DNA of 64,000 nt from Diaphorobacter sp. HDW4B (GCF_011305535.1 NZ_CP049905.1:3532001-3596000); one strand, 5' to 3'. Counted from the stretch's first letter, positions 7,628-17,702 are shown. Numbers and translations are program-made. The notes: generated from the sequence alone by a model not told the origin.

Positions 7628-10600
7628 TCAGGGTTTGATGGAGTCGGAAGCGGAGTGCGAAGTGGGGTCACCCGATGGCGCGTGCACGCGCAGGATTCCC
7701 CATGCGCCGCCATCGAAAAGGAAGCTCGCCTGATCGCGCAGCAGGTAGTCCTTGGGCAGTGCGGCCTTGCCACCTGCGACCATGCCCAGCGTCACGCCCA
7801 TCATCGGACCAAAGCCGTTGTAGATGCCTTGCCAGAGCATGCAGCCTGAGGGCAACGGGCCGCTTGAAACGTCGCAACGTGCAGGGTCGAAAACGCGCGA
7901 TTGCTGATTCCATGGATTGGGTCGGAAGCCATGCCCGGCCACGGTGAGGCCTTGCTGGCGCGTGTGGCCGCCGGCATGCACGAAATGCAGGCGCATGGGC
8001 GTGCCGGCCTTGGCGTTGATCACCGGCGTTTCAGGGTCGCAGGCGAGCGGCCCGTTGCCGTTCGGTGGCATGCCCGCTTCGCATTGCGTGCCTTGCTTTG
8101 CGGAACTCAGCACCGCGGTCAGATCGAAGTTCTCGTTGCGGTCTCCGAAGTCCACCGACGGGCTGCCGACGGTGCGTGCCCACAGCGGTTCTGTCTTGAA
8201 GTTGATGGCCTTGACGCCGTAGTCGTCGGGCTCTTCCGCACCCTTCAGATCCGGCACGGGAAAGCCGCCGCGCACGGCGCTCACGGCATCTTGCTTGAGC
8301 AGCACATGGTCGCCATAACGATTGCCATCTGCTGTGCAGACGGTGCGCGAGGTGCCGCCGGGGAAGTTGCGCTGATCGTCGTCGCACACGCGCGAACCCT
8401 CGGGGCCGATGACGAGTGCCCCCGCAAGCCCATGCACTGCGTGCTTGACCACATCGCCAAAGCTGCGCAGCGGCAGGCCACCGAATTCGACGGGCTGACT
8501 GGCAACGCGCGGGCCACTGCCATCGTTCACGCGCTGCAGATCGCGCGCCGACCAGACCAGCGTGCGGCTGCACCGGTCAGCCTCGCGCTCGGCGTCGTTG
8601 CGGCACGCGGGAACGAGCGAGCCGGGTGTCTGCGTGAGCGATGTGGCGACCGGCGATTCGGCGGCCAGCAGCGCGCCGTTCCAGCTCACGTTCGATCCGT
8701 CTGCGTGCACCGGGTTCTGCGCCACGCGTGGTGCGGACAGGCCCACCGTGCTCGACATGGTGAACTGGTTGAGGTTGAAGCCATCGGTGATCATCGGCAG
8801 AAAGTTGTAGTACGCCTCGGCCTCGGTGAGCGGGCTGCTGCGCGGCACGGCGGGCGCGAGGTGGTTGCGCAGCTTCACTGTGATGCACTGGCCTGCGGCG
8901 GCGCGCAGCACCAGCGGTTCGACGGTGCGCTGCTGGTTGCGGAACTGGTTCTGCAATTGCGCCCAGATGGCGCTGTGCGTTGCGGGCTGCGGCTGTGCGG
9001 GATCGGCACCGTCAAAACAGCCCATGTCGGTGAGCTTGCTGGCGTCGCGCTGGCAGGTCTTGCTCTCGCGGTTGAGCACGTAGACCACGGCATGCGGGTC
9101 GCGGATGCCGAATCGGCGGCTGTATTCCAGACCGGCTGTGGCCGAGCCGCAGTTGCCCATCAACTCGCAGACTTTGGCGACGCTCACGTCGAAGCTCTTC
9201 ACATCCATCGATTCGCCAGCGCTTCGGCCACTGGTGCATGCGGCGAGTTGCGCTTCGAGCAGTTCGGGCGTCGCCGTCGCCGTCGCCGTGGCGCGCGGCA
9301 CGCGTGCGATGCGCCGGGCGACCTGATCGGCGGTGTTGGCAAGCCCGCAATTGCGCCCCTGCGATGGATCGCAGTACGCGCGCAGCGTGCCCCACATGCC
9401 GTCCCACAACTGGTCGACGGACGAGCCGAAATACAGATAGTCGGCCTGCGGCAGATTGAAGTGGGGAATGCGCACGTCGAACTCGAAATGCTCGGAAATG
9501 CCGATGGGCTGGGCGTTGGTGTAGCCCGAGTTGTCGGAGTCCGGCATGCGCAGCCACTTGGTGCCGTTCATCGTGAAGATGTGCTGCGCTTCCTGCGATC
9601 CTTGAACCAGGCGGATCTGCACCGGATCGCCCTCGTGGCTGGCCAGAATCGGTGTGGCCACGTCTCCGAACGCGCGCCAGGATTCGCCCACATGCAGGGC
9701 GGGGCGCGTGGCCGTGACGCGCGCGGCGCAGAAGCGGCGGAATTCCTCATCGCTGCGCGCCTCGAACGCAAAGTTCGGCGCAGTGCCACCGGGGCTCCAT
9801 TGGTTGGATGCGTAGAGCGAGCAGTTGAAATCCTGCCGCCATTGCTCGGCCTGTTGGACGACGGAGCGCAGGCGCGCCTTTTGCTGTGCGGTGGACTGCA
9901 TGGCGCGCAGCGTGGGCGAGACCAGATCGACCTCGGTCTGCGGCGCACGCCGGTTGCTGTTTTGCGCAATCCATTTCACATAGCTGCGCGTGGCGAGATC
10001 GCGGTCGCGCCTGGCATGCACGGCGCTGGAAAAGCCATTGGCCATGTCGCGCAGACAGTCGCTGTCGCCCACCTGGCAGGTGCTGCCGTCGGCGCGCTTG
10101 GAGGTCTCTGAATAGTCAAATCCGCCCAGCGACGGGTTCCAGTGCACATCGGCAATGCGCAGCGCGAGCGGTTCGTTGCGGTAGTTGACGAGTTGCGTGC
10201 CGGGGTCTTCGCTGGCGATCACCAGCGGGCGGGCAGGGTTCACCGCGACCTGCCGTTCGCCGAAACGGCGCATCGACACGTCGCGTGGCAGCTCGGTGTT
10301 GATGGGTTCGAGCGCGAGGTTGTAGACCATGGCGAAGTCGGCAAACGCGAGTCCGAATTCGCGGCGTGTCTGGTGTGCTTCGCCGCTGGTGCAGTTCACG
10401 TCGTTGCCGACCTGATAGGGGCTGCTGCCCGGTTCGTTCAGGCAAGTGGGCGAGACGATGGTCGCGCGTGTCGCGGTCGGCCCGCCGTCCTTGCGCTGCG
10501 GGTGGCGCAGCGGTGGGCGTGGCTGCAGCATGGCGATCTGCTCGTCGCCCAAGCCACCTGTGGGAGAGGGTGGGGCGCTCAGGTCCGCGCCGCCGATGAC

Positions 10601-13600
10601 TGCTGCAGTCAAACAGGCATCGGCCTGCGCTTGGATGGCGCGATCCTGATCGGTGGCCTGTGCGCCGAGCGCCGCCACGCGCTGGCGTTGCGCGAAGGAT
10701 GCGCGAATGCCCGCATCCAGCGCTTGTACGTCGTTCACGTTCGCGCCCGCCACGGCCGCGCAGGTGTTCAGCACGCTTTGGCGTTGGGCCGGGTCGGCGG
10801 GCAGTTCGGCGCGCCAGACGGAGTTGGCGGGCTCGATCACCAGCGCTGCATACAGGCCATGCTGCTGGTGCGAACTGGGCCCGAAGTGGTCGTGCGTGAA
10901 CACGGTGCGCAGTGTGTTGTCCTTGCCTGCGAGCGGGCCGTTGCGCACCAGAATCGGGTCGGCCCACCAGCGCTGCGTGGTGCGCTGCGCGCCGCAGTAG
11001 GGGTGGTGTTTGTTCAGGCGTTCGAGGTAGGCGTGGTCGCCTTCGTTCGCGCCTTGCGGTGGGCACAGGCCCTTGGCGGCGAGCTGTGGGTCGCGCGCGG
11101 CGTTGGCATGTATCGCGCCACCGGGTTGGAACAGCGGATGTGGCTTGGGCGCAAGCAGCCTGCGTCCGGCAGTGTGGTTGATCGCCATGATGCGCTCGCG
11201 CACTTCGTCGGGGCTGTACGCGCCGTCTTCGTAGTTGAAGCCGTTGCCCGAGCCGTCGGATGAGGTGACGTCGAACTTCACCAGATGGATGTGCTGGCCG
11301 ATGGTGTCGGTGGGGGTGTAGATCTGGAAGTCGTCGGCGTTGAGCGCGCTCGGCACAAAGTTGGACGATTTGAAATGGATGCAGTCGCCCGAGTTGGCGC
11401 GAAAGAACAGCGGCTCGGGCATCTTCGTGCGGTTGTTCGCGTTGATCACGTCCTTGATGTCGTCTTCCAGAATCACGATGCGGCCTTGCGGGTCGAACCA
11501 GCCGTGGCGGTTGACGGTGATTTCGGTCTGTATGAAGGCCGCGCGGTAGTCGCGCACTGGCGCGTTGATCGGGCAGGGGTTGGCGAATGGCGCACCGGGC
11601 GCGCGGCCACGGCCATTCACGCGGAACAGCGGCTCGCCCTGCGGCGCAGGCATGCCCGCTGTGGTGGCCGAGAACGCCGTGCGGTAGCCGTTGCCGAAGG
11701 TCCACCAGGAAGGGCGCGGCTGCGTTGTCATCGGGGCAGGTTGCAGACCACCCTCGGCAAGCGATCCGGCTTGCGCGAGTTGGCCTTCATGGAATTGCAT
11801 GGCTGCTTTTTCGGCCGGAGTGCCTTCATGCGGCAGCACGTCGATTTCAAGCGTCTTCCATTCGCCCGCGAGCGCTTCGAATGCGGTGGGAAACTCGCGC
11901 GCGACCTTCGCTGCGATGACCTGCGCGGCCTCTCCACCTTTGGCCTTGGCTGCATTCAGCAGCTTGCGGTAGCCCGGCGTTCCGGGTCTCTCGCGCCAGA
12001 GCATCGAGACCTCGCCGCGCTTGACCACATGGCGCGGTAGGCCGCCGTCCACCACTTTGTTTGCATCGGGGGCTTGCGCGTAGTTGGTGTAGCCGGGATC
12101 GTTCACGTCCATGTCGAGCACGGGCTGCGGTGGCCGATGGCCGGGCGATCCCGCCACGTAGAACGGGTAGCCGCGAAACGCCGCGCTCGGCATGGGCGCG
12201 AGCGCAATGCCGGGCAGCGGAACGAGCGCCGGGGTCTCGATGCCCGACGTCACTTCCGCATCGGGCAGGCTGCGGCTTTGCGGGTTGTTCTGTGCGCTCA
12301 CGGGCTTTTTCGGATCGAAGGTGCCGCGATGCAAGCCGTTCTCGAACGCATCGTGCACGCGCCAGAGCTCCCACATGCCCTGCGCGAAATGCGGATAGAG
12401 GTGGCAGTGGAAGATCGAGTCGCCCACGGTCAGGTTGCGATTGCCCGATCCGCCGAATTCGATGCCGTAGCTGAAGGTCGCGCCTGGCGAGATGGTCTGC
12501 GAATCGAGATAGGTCGAATTGGGGTCGCTTGCATCCATCACCCACTGGTGCGCGTGCAGGTGAAAGACATGGGTCTCCTTCGGCCCTGCATGCAGGTTGC
12601 GGAACACCACCGGGTCGCCCAGATAGCTGTGGTGCACGTTGGATGGATCATCCGGATAACGCGCGCCAGTGGGGTGCTTGCCCTCGCTGTCCCACTTCAG
12701 CACTAGCGCCGGATCGCCATTGGCCCAGGACGAAAGAAAGAACTCTTCGGCGCGGCATTCCGGGCATTTCGCAGCGGGCCCCACACCGCGTTGCGGCTGT
12801 GCGGCATAGGCGGTCGAGCCCATGCTCGACACGCCGTAGTTGATGCCCATGCCGTCCTTGATGTAGTGCAGCGGGTTGTCCTCATCCTCCAGTTCGGGGA
12901 AGGCCTGCACCGCATGCACCTCGTCATGCAGCACCACGGTGAATTCGCGGAACGCCGGCTCGCAGCGCTGGCCGTCGACCAGCGTGTCCTTCATGCGCTC
13001 CTCGCAGCGCTTTTGCTGCCTGGGGCTGCGCACGATGATGGCGTTGATGTCGCTGTGCACGATCTCGCCGTCCCTGACCATCGAAAGCCGCTCGTAGTCG
13101 ACTCTCTCGTAGGGGTGCGCGTTGCTTCCATTGGCTTGCGTGGCCACGCTTTTCATGGCGTCTTCGCTGATCTGCGAGCGATACCAGCTCGATTGCGGCG
13201 GCTCCACATTCACCGCTGCAAACAGGCCCAGACCGATCTGTCCGCCGTCGCCTTCGCCGCCGATCGGTGCTGCGGTGGAATGCGCAAAAAAGCTGCCTTC
13301 ATGGCGCGCGGCCCACAAGGTGACGGAGGTCTGGCCAGGCTGGATGACCGAGCCGCTGCGGTAGCGGCCTTTCACCTCATTCGATGTGTTGTGATGAAAG
13401 AAGATGCCTTGCCGTTCGGGCAGGCCCACGTAGGTGCCGTCGCCCCCGCACACCGCATTCACCGGGCAGTTGCGTGGCTGCTCCACTTCCAGGCCCGAGA
13501 TGAAGAACGATGCACTGCGCGTGCGTGGCGCGTCAACGCTGACTTTGGACAGCGGCTTGAGCTGGCGTGACGAAGGACTGCCGATCGGGTCCATCAAATG

Positions 13601-14137
13601 CGCAGGGGCTGCGGCCACGCGTTGGCCGTTCAGCGGCACGGTGGGGTCCGGCGGCTTGCCGCCTTCTTCTTCCCACTCGGGCGAGAGCCAGTTGTGCAGC
13701 GTCACCTCCAGGCAGCCGCCCTCGTGCACGCGCAGCACCAGAGGGCGAGGGCGCTTGTCGTCGCGCAGTCGGGCGTTGCCGGGACCGATCGCCTTGCTGG
13801 AGTCCAGCGCCACCACATCGCGTTTGAGCGCATACATCATTCCTGCAGGAACAAAGGCGCCAAAGCGATTGAGCACATAAGCCTGTTCGAGCGCGACGAT
13901 TTCGGCGCGGATGGTGTTGCCTGCGCGGCACTGCGTGGAGGCCTGGGGAGGAAGTGGTTCCGTTGTCTGAGGCTGCGGCTCCGGCATGGATGGCGATGTC
14001 GTCGGCGCAGTGCAGGATGCGGTCGCCGCAGCACAGGCAATGACCAGCATCCGCAGCGCACGTGACCATGCGGATGGCCATGAAAATGGCATGCGCGTGT
14101 GCTCTCCGACTCCCGTGGAACGACTGAATCGCATCAT
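7628..14137 (-). CDS. Giant multicopper oxidase (Mn-oxidase-like size class)
   Basis: 2,169 aa from ATG 14137 (GAGGGAG just upstream; ATG 14134 is equally good; a TTG at 14173 is less likely). The N-terminus has a hydrophobic export segment ending TASC, a weak lipobox, so it may be a lipoprotein. Numbering from the TTG reading, copper-ligand motifs are: HEGSFFAH (291-298), HLHAHQW (538-544), HCHLYPHFAQGM (589-600, the classic T1/T2/T3 motif HCHxxxHxxxxM), HIHLVKFD (about 960), HDHFGPSSHQQHG (about 1090-1102), HIFTMNGTKW (about 1530), HAVHGLAG (about 1915) and HFVHAGGH (about 2070). That is several cupredoxin domains, far above the usual 450-600 aa. Bacterial Mn(II) oxidases (MnxG, MofA, McoA) are comparably oversized; substrate assignment here is inference only. 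First gene of the operon. Confidence 0.9.
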   Translation of the reverse strand: MMRFSRSTGVGEHTRMPFSWPSAWSRALRMLVIACAAATASCTAPTTSPSMPEPQPQTTEPLPPQASTQCRAGNTIRAEIVALEQAYVLNRFGAFVPAGMMYALKRDVVALDSSKAIGPGNARLRDDKRPRPLVLRVHEGGCLEVTLHNWLSPEWEEEGGKPPDPTVPLNGQRVAAAPAHLMDPIGSPSSRQLKPLSKVSVDAPRTRSASFFISGLEVEQPRNCPVNAVCGGDGTYVGLPERQGIFFHHNTSNEVKGRYRSGSVIQPGQTSVTLWAARHEGSFFAHSTAAPIGGEGDGGQIGLGLFAAVNVEPPQSSWYRSQISEDAMKSVATQANGSNAHPYERVDYERLSMVRDGEIVHSDINAIIVRSPRQQKRCEERMKDTLVDGQRCEPAFREFTVVLHDEVHAVQAFPELEDEDNPLHYIKDGMGINYGVSSMGSTAYAAQPQRGVGPAAKCPECRAEEFFLSSWANGDPALVLKWDSEGKHPTGARYPDDPSNVHHSYLGDPVVFRNLHAGPKETHVFHLHAHQWVMDASDPNSTYLDSQTISPGATFSYGIEFGGSGNRNLTVGDSIFHCHLYPHFAQGMWELWRVHDAFENGLHRGTFDPKKPVSAQNNPQSRSLPDAEVTSGIETPALVPLPGIALAPMPSAAFRGYPFYVAGSPGHRPPQPVLDMDVNDPGYTNYAQAPDANKVVDGGLPRHVVKRGEVSMLWRERPGTPGYRKLLNAAKAKGGEAAQVIAAKVAREFPTAFEALAGEWKTLEIDVLPHEGTPAEKAAMQFHEGQLAQAGSLAEGGLQPAPMTTQPRPSWWTFGNGYRTAFSATTAGMPAPQGEPLFRVNGRGRAPGAPFANPCPINAPVRDYRAAFIQTEITVNRHGWFDPQGRIVILEDDIKDVINANNRTKMPEPLFFRANSGDCIHFKSSNFVPSALNADDFQIYTPTDTIGQHIHLVKFDVTSSDGSGNGFNYEDGAYSPDEVRERIMAINHTAGRRLLAPKPHPLFQPGGAIHANAARDPQLAAKGLCPPQGANEGDHAYLERLNKHHPYCGAQRTTQRWWADPILVRNGPLAGKDNTLRTVFTHDHFGPSSHQQHGLYAALVIEPANSVWRAELPADPAQRQSVLNTCAAVAGANVNDVQALDAGIRASFAQRQRVAALGAQATDQDRAIQAQADACLTAAVIGGADLSAPPSPTGGLGDEQIAMLQPRPPLRHPQRKDGGPTATRATIVSPTCLNEPGSSPYQVGNDVNCTSGEAHQTRREFGLAFADFAMVYNLALEPINTELPRDVSMRRFGERQVAVNPARPLVIASEDPGTQLVNYRNEPLALRIADVHWNPSLGGFDYSETSKRADGSTCQVGDSDCLRDMANGFSSAVHARRDRDLATRSYVKWIAQNSNRRAPQTEVDLVSPTLRAMQSTAQQKARLRSVVQQAEQWRQDFNCSLYASNQWSPGGTAPNFAFEARSDEEFRRFCAARVTATRPALHVGESWRAFGDVATPILASHEGDPVQIRLVQGSQEAQHIFTMNGTKWLRMPDSDNSGYTNAQPIGISEHFEFDVRIPHFNLPQADYLYFGSSVDQLWDGMWGTLRAYCDPSQGRNCGLANTADQVARRIARVPRATATATATPELLEAQLAACTSGRSAGESMDVKSFDVSVAKVCELMGNCGSATAGLEYSRRFGIRDPHAVVYVLNRESKTCQRDASKLTDMGCFDGADPAQPQPATHSAIWAQLQNQFRNQQRTVEPLVLRAAAGQCITVKLRNHLAPAVPRSSPLTEAEAYYNFLPMITDGFNLNQFTMSSTVGLSAPRVAQNPVHADGSNVSWNGALLAAESPVATSLTQTPGSLVPACRNDAEREADRCSRTLVWSARDLQRVNDGSGPRVASQPVEFGGLPLRSFGDVVKHAVHGLAGALVIGPEGSRVCDDDQRNFPGGTSRTVCTADGNRYGDHVLLKQDAVSAVRGGFPVPDLKGAEEPDDYGVKAINFKTEPLWARTVGSPSVDFGDRNENFDLTAVLSSAKQGTQCEAGMPPNGNGPLACDPETPVINAKAGTPMRLHFVHAGGHTRQQGLTVAGHGFRPNPWNQQSRVFDPARCDVSSGPLPSGCMLWQGIYNGFGPMMGVTLGMVAGGKAALPKDYLLRDQASFLFDGGAWGILRVHAPSGDPTSHSASDSIKP

Positions 14138-14650
14138 GTTCTCCCTCGCGTGCGAAGCATTCGGGCGCGGCAAGGCATGCCAGCATGCAGGCGTGCATGG
14201 CCGCTGGGCGGGTCATTGAGTAGCCAGGCTACGTCACCGTGGTCATGTACCGGGAGTCGTCTTGCGCGGCTTGCGGTACAGGAGCTATCCCCGCCAAGCC
14301 TGCGTGCTGGTCGCAGCGGTGGCGCTGCGACGCTGTCTCCACGTCCGTGCCAGTTCTTCTCTCCATGGAAGAAGGGCACATCGGTGCGCGGATTTCTAAT
14401 TCATTGGCACGCAACCTACGGAGTCAAACCTGGCGAGCGGGCAAGTCCGGTGCGCGTTGCGCGGATGTCTGCCATTGGTCGGCGAACATGGCGAAAGTGC
14501 CTGAGCGCTCACTTCGTTTGTATCGAAGGAACCGTAACATGAGAGCGTCAGACTGTTGTAACGAGCGCGACGATTGGAATTGTTAACCAATTCCAAATTG
14601 AAGCAAGGGGTTTGGAGGTCCCCTGCCGGATTCACGACTCTTGCGATTGC
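14138..14650. other. Structured leader and intergenic region upstream of oxidase operon
   Basis: 513 bp between the panB stop (14651) and the multicopper oxidase start; both genes are on the minus strand. No credible gene. It contains four inverted repeats: GTAGCC/GGCTAC (14220-14232); TGTACCG/CGGTACA (14246-14252 and 14274-14280); a perfect 9-bp stem GTCGCAGCG/CGCTGCGAC with loop GTGG (14310-14331); and TTGGAATTG/CAATTCCAA (14574-14596). On the minus strand the first three would lie in the 5' untranslated RNA of the operon, the last near its promoter. I could not match it to a known riboswitch. Confidence 0.5.
14574..14596. promoter_or_regulatory. Palindrome, candidate operator of the oxidase operon
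   Basis: Inverted repeat TTGGAATTG-TTAAC-CAATTCCAA: perfect 9-bp arms and a 5-bp spacer, AT-rich, no T-run. It is located between panB and the oxidase gene, about 440 bp upstream of the latter. The shape fits a dimeric regulator site better than a terminator. The regulator is unknown. Confidence 0.45.
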
Positions 14651-15559
14651 TTACCAAGCGTGAACTTGATCGTTCGGAAATTCCCCGGATTTGACCGCTC
14701 GCACATAAGCCTCGATAGCACCGCGCACCGAGCCCGCGTCCTGCATGAAGTTGTGCACGAACTTCGGGTTCTTGCCGAGGTTCACGCCCAGCATGTCGTG
14801 CATCACCAGCACCTGGCCTGCGGTGCCGCTGCCCGCGCCGATGCCGATGGTGTGGCAGTGCGGCAGCGCCTGCGTGAGGCTGCGCGAGAGTTCGGCGGGC
14901 ACCATCTCCAGCACCAGCATCGATGCGCCCGCGTCCTGCAGCTCGGCGGCCTGACGGCGCAGCGTGGCGGCGGCCACATCGTCACGGCCCTGAACGCGGT
15001 AGCCGCCCAGTGCGTGCACGGTCTGCGGCGTGAGGCCCAGATGCGCGCACACCGGCACGCCGCGCTCGACCAGAAACTGCACCACGGGCGCGGTCCAGCC
15101 ACCTCCTTCGAGCTTGATCATGTGTGCGCCCGCCTGCATCAGTCGGCTGGCGCTGCGCATGGCTTGCTCCTTGTTTTCGGCATAGCTGCCGTAGGGCAGA
15201 TCGCTGATCAGCCAGGCCGTGGCCTGCGCACGGTGCAGGCCACGCGCCACGCATTCGGTGTGATAGGCCATGTGGTCCAGCGACACGCCCACGGTGCTGT
15301 GCAGGCCCTGGCAGACCATGCCCAGCGAATCGCCCACCAGAATGCACTCGATGCCCGCCGCATCGGCCACGGCCGCGTAGGTGGCGTCGTAGGCGGTGAT
15401 CATGGTGATTTTCTCGCCCGCTTCGCGCATCTGCGCCAGACGCGGCAGGCTGATGGGTTTGCGCTGCGGCATGGGGGAGGCGGGCGGAATCGTGCCGTAG
15501 GGGGTTCCGGTCGTGGACGTCGCCGTGGACGCGGGTGCGGGCGTGTTGCTGGTGCTCAT
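14651..15559 (-). CDS. panB: 3-methyl-2-oxobutanoate hydroxymethyltransferase
   Basis: 302 aa. Transfers a hydroxymethyl group from methylene-tetrahydrofolate to 2-oxoisovalerate, giving ketopantoate for pantothenate/CoA synthesis. The PanB signatures are present: [27 protein letters not shown] (metal-binding Asp), [15 protein letters not shown] and [21 protein letters not shown]. The N-terminus carries about 30 extra Ser/Thr/Pro-rich residues before PISLPRLAQ. Start ATG 15559 has a CGGAGG site 7 nt upstream. It stands alone here: panC is not adjacent. It is transcribed divergently from pabBC. Confidence 0.96.
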   Translation of the reverse strand: MSTSNTPAPASTATSTTGTPYGTIPPASPMPQRKPISLPRLAQMREAGEKITMITAYDATYAAVADAAGIECILVGDSLGMVCQGLHSTVGVSLDHMAYHTECVARGLHRAQATAWLISDLPYGSYAENKEQAMRSASRLMQAGAHMIKLEGGGWTAPVVQFLVERGVPVCAHLGLTPQTVHALGGYRVQGRDDVAAATLRRQAAELQDAGASMLVLEMVPAELSRSLTQALPHCHTIGIGAGSGTAGQVLVMHDMLGVNLGKNPKFVHNFMQDAGSVRGAIEAYVRAVKSGEFPNDQVHAW

Positions 15560-15686
15560 GGAAGTGCCTCCGTACTTTTTGGAAATTGGGCGAAGTCTAT
15601 AAGACTCGCCGGAACCGCGCCAAAGAGCAAGGACATGGGCGACTGCGCGGCGTCGATCCGCTGCTGCATGGAATAATTTGCGCCCC

Positions 15687-17483
15687 ATGCTCGCCACACA
15701 GATCGACTTTCCGAACCCGCACGACCCCACCGCAACGCGCCTGCGTTGGCGCTTTGGAACGCCGTTGCGGGTGTGGCAGGCGCATGCGATCGATGAAGTG
15801 CGCGGCGTTCTGGAGGCGGTCGATCAGGCCGCGCGCGCCGGTCGCTGGTGTGTAGGCGGGCTGGCGTATGAAGCGGCGGCCGCTTTTGACGTCGCTTTTG
15901 ACACCGCTTTTTCCACGCGCATTCCGAGCAGCGGATTGCCGCTCGCATGGTTTGCCGAATTCGATGCGCCCGTGAGCGCCGATTCCGATGATGCCGAGGC
16001 CAACCAACAGCTTGCGCACATTCACTGGAAACCCGGCCCGCATTCCGAGCAGGCACGCCCTGCGTTCGAGGCCGACATCGCGCGCATTCACGCAGCGATT
16101 GCGGCGGGCGAGTGTTATCAGATCAATTACACCGCGCCGCTGCATGGCGAATTGTTCGGCTCGTCCCGAGCGCTGTTCGATGCCTTGCGCGCATCGCAAC
16201 CCGATGGGTATGTGGCGTGCATGGATTGGAATGGCGAGCAGATTCTGAGCCTCTCGCCCGAGCTGTTTTTCGATTGGAATGGCGAGCAGTTGCTGACGCG
16301 CCCGATGAAGGGCACCGCCGCGCGTGGTGCAACGCAGGAAGAAGACGAGGCGCTTGCGAATCACCTGCGCACATCCCCCAAGGAGCGCGCAGAGAACGTG
16401 ATGATCGTCGACCTGCTGCGCAACGATGTCTCGCGCATCGCCACGCCGCACAGCGTGAAGGTGCCGCGTCTTTTTCATGTGGAAGCCTTGCCGACGGTGT
16501 GGCAGATGACATCCGACGTGACTGCGCGCACGCGCGAAGGCACGCGCCTGGTGGACGTGTTCGCGGCGTTGTTCCCATGCGGATCGATCACGGGCGCGCC
16601 CAAGGTACAGGCGATGCGCCTGATCGCCGAACTCGAATCCGCACCGCGTGGCGTGTACTGCGGCGCGCTGGGCATCGTGCGGCCAGGGGATGTGCCGGGC
16701 AGTCTGCATGCCACGTTCAACGTGCCGATTCGCACGCTCACCGTGCGCGGCGATCAGGTGCAATGCGGCATCGGCAGCGGCATCACGTCTAGTGCGAATG
16801 CGGCGGACGAATGGCAGGAGTGGAAACACAAACGCGCCTTCATCGACCGCGCCTTGCCGCCACTGCAAGTGCTGGAAACCTTGGCGTTGGAGCAAGGCCG
16901 TTTCAGGCATCTCGACAAACACCTTGCGCGCATGCGTGCGTCGGCTGCGCATTTCCATTTCGATTGGCCCGAAGCGCAGATCGAGCAATCGCTGAACGCG
17001 CTGCGCGAAGCCCATGCACAAGGCACTTGGCGCGTGCGTTTTCTGCTTGGCGAAAACGGCGTTTTCGAAGCACAAGCGTTTGCTTTCAGCGCAACGCAGC
17101 AGCCCGTGAAGCTGGCCTTGGCCGATCGCGCATTCACCGCAGCGCACAGCGACTTTGTGCGCCACAAGACCACGCGCCGCGCGCATTACGCGGCGTTTGA
17201 ACCGGCCATCGACAGCGGCGTGTTCGACGTGATTCTGTGGAACGAAGCGGGCGAAATCACCGAATGCACGCGCGGCAACATCGCCATGCAGATGGACGAC
17301 GATGGCCGCTGGATCACGCCGCCGTTGTCATGCGGCCTGCTGCCCGGCGTGGGCCGCGCGCTGGCCATCGAGTCTGGCCGCATGCAAGAAGAAGTGCTGC
17401 ATGTGCGAGACATAAGCAAAGTCCGCACATGGGCCTTCCTCAACAGCCTTCGCGGCTGGCTGGATGTGGTTGTTGTTCGTTGA
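15687..17483 (+). CDS. pabB: Fused aminodeoxychorismate synthase I / aminodeoxychorismate lyase
   Basis: 598 aa, a natural PabB-PabC fusion making 4-aminobenzoate for folate. The N-terminal part (about 1-380) is a chorismate-binding anthranilate synthase I-like domain with [21 protein letters not shown] and [16 protein letters not shown]. The C-terminal part (about 385-598) is a PLP-dependent fold-type IV lyase with the HKTTRR lysine motif (catalytic Lys in [11 protein letters not shown]), ECTRGNIAM and [13 protein letters not shown]. The glutaminase PabA is not nearby. ATG 15687 is used; an in-frame TTG at 15678 is less likely. The stop is followed 28 nt later by a hairpin repeat. Confidence 0.94.
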   Translation: MLATQIDFPNPHDPTATRLRWRFGTPLRVWQAHAIDEVRGVLEAVDQAARAGRWCVGGLAYEAAAAFDVAFDTAFSTRIPSSGLPLAWFAEFDAPVSADSDDAEANQQLAHIHWKPGPHSEQARPAFEADIARIHAAIAAGECYQINYTAPLHGELFGSSRALFDALRASQPDGYVACMDWNGEQILSLSPELFFDWNGEQLLTRPMKGTAARGATQEEDEALANHLRTSPKERAENVMIVDLLRNDVSRIATPHSVKVPRLFHVEALPTVWQMTSDVTARTREGTRLVDVFAALFPCGSITGAPKVQAMRLIAELESAPRGVYCGALGIVRPGDVPGSLHATFNVPIRTLTVRGDQVQCGIGSGITSSANAADEWQEWKHKRAFIDRALPPLQVLETLALEQGRFRHLDKHLARMRASAAHFHFDWPEAQIEQSLNALREAHAQGTWRVRFLLGENGVFEAQAFAFSATQQPVKLALADRAFTAAHSDFVRHKTTRRAHYAAFEPAIDSGVFDVILWNEAGEITECTRGNIAMQMDDDGRWITPPLSCGLLPGVGRALAIESGRMQEEVLHVRDISKVRTWAFLNSLRGWLDVVVVR

Positions 17484-17511
17484 GCGTTCGGTTTGTCGCT
17501 CGTGCGGGGGC

Positions 17512-17603
17512 GGCAATACAGCCCCTCATGCGTCGTTGTGGAAGCCTTGCCGTATCGGCATACTGTCTGCGGCTTCACGCCTAGCCTGAGGGGCTGTCTT
17601 GCC
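17512..17603 (+). repeat. Covarying hairpin repeat, copy A
   Basis: 92-bp imperfect palindrome. The outer stem GGCAATACAGCCCCTCA pairs with TGAGGGGCTGTCTTGCC except for one T/C mismatch. An inner stem AAGCC/GGCTT surrounds an apical GTAT-CGGC-ATAC. The same layout recurs at 54398-54646 and 57582-57677 with compensated base changes. It lies 28 nt after the pabBC stop, so it may end or protect that transcript. Confidence 0.8.
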
Positions 17604-17702
17604 GTTGTGGCTACCAACTCGACGGCCCACTTCGCTTCGCAGGTCCGCTCCAGCAAGCGGAAACCAAGACCAATACAAAGTCGGCGCTCTGCTCGCACCC
17701 CG

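Noticed and set aside
7901-10111. 736-codon open frame on the plus strand
   Set aside because: Antisense to the multicopper oxidase, which has clear copper motifs and operon context; the plus frame shows none.
14220-14400. Possible yybP-ykoY manganese or cobalamin riboswitch upstream of the oxidase
   Set aside because: Hairpins are present but the conserved boxes of these classes could not be found on either strand.
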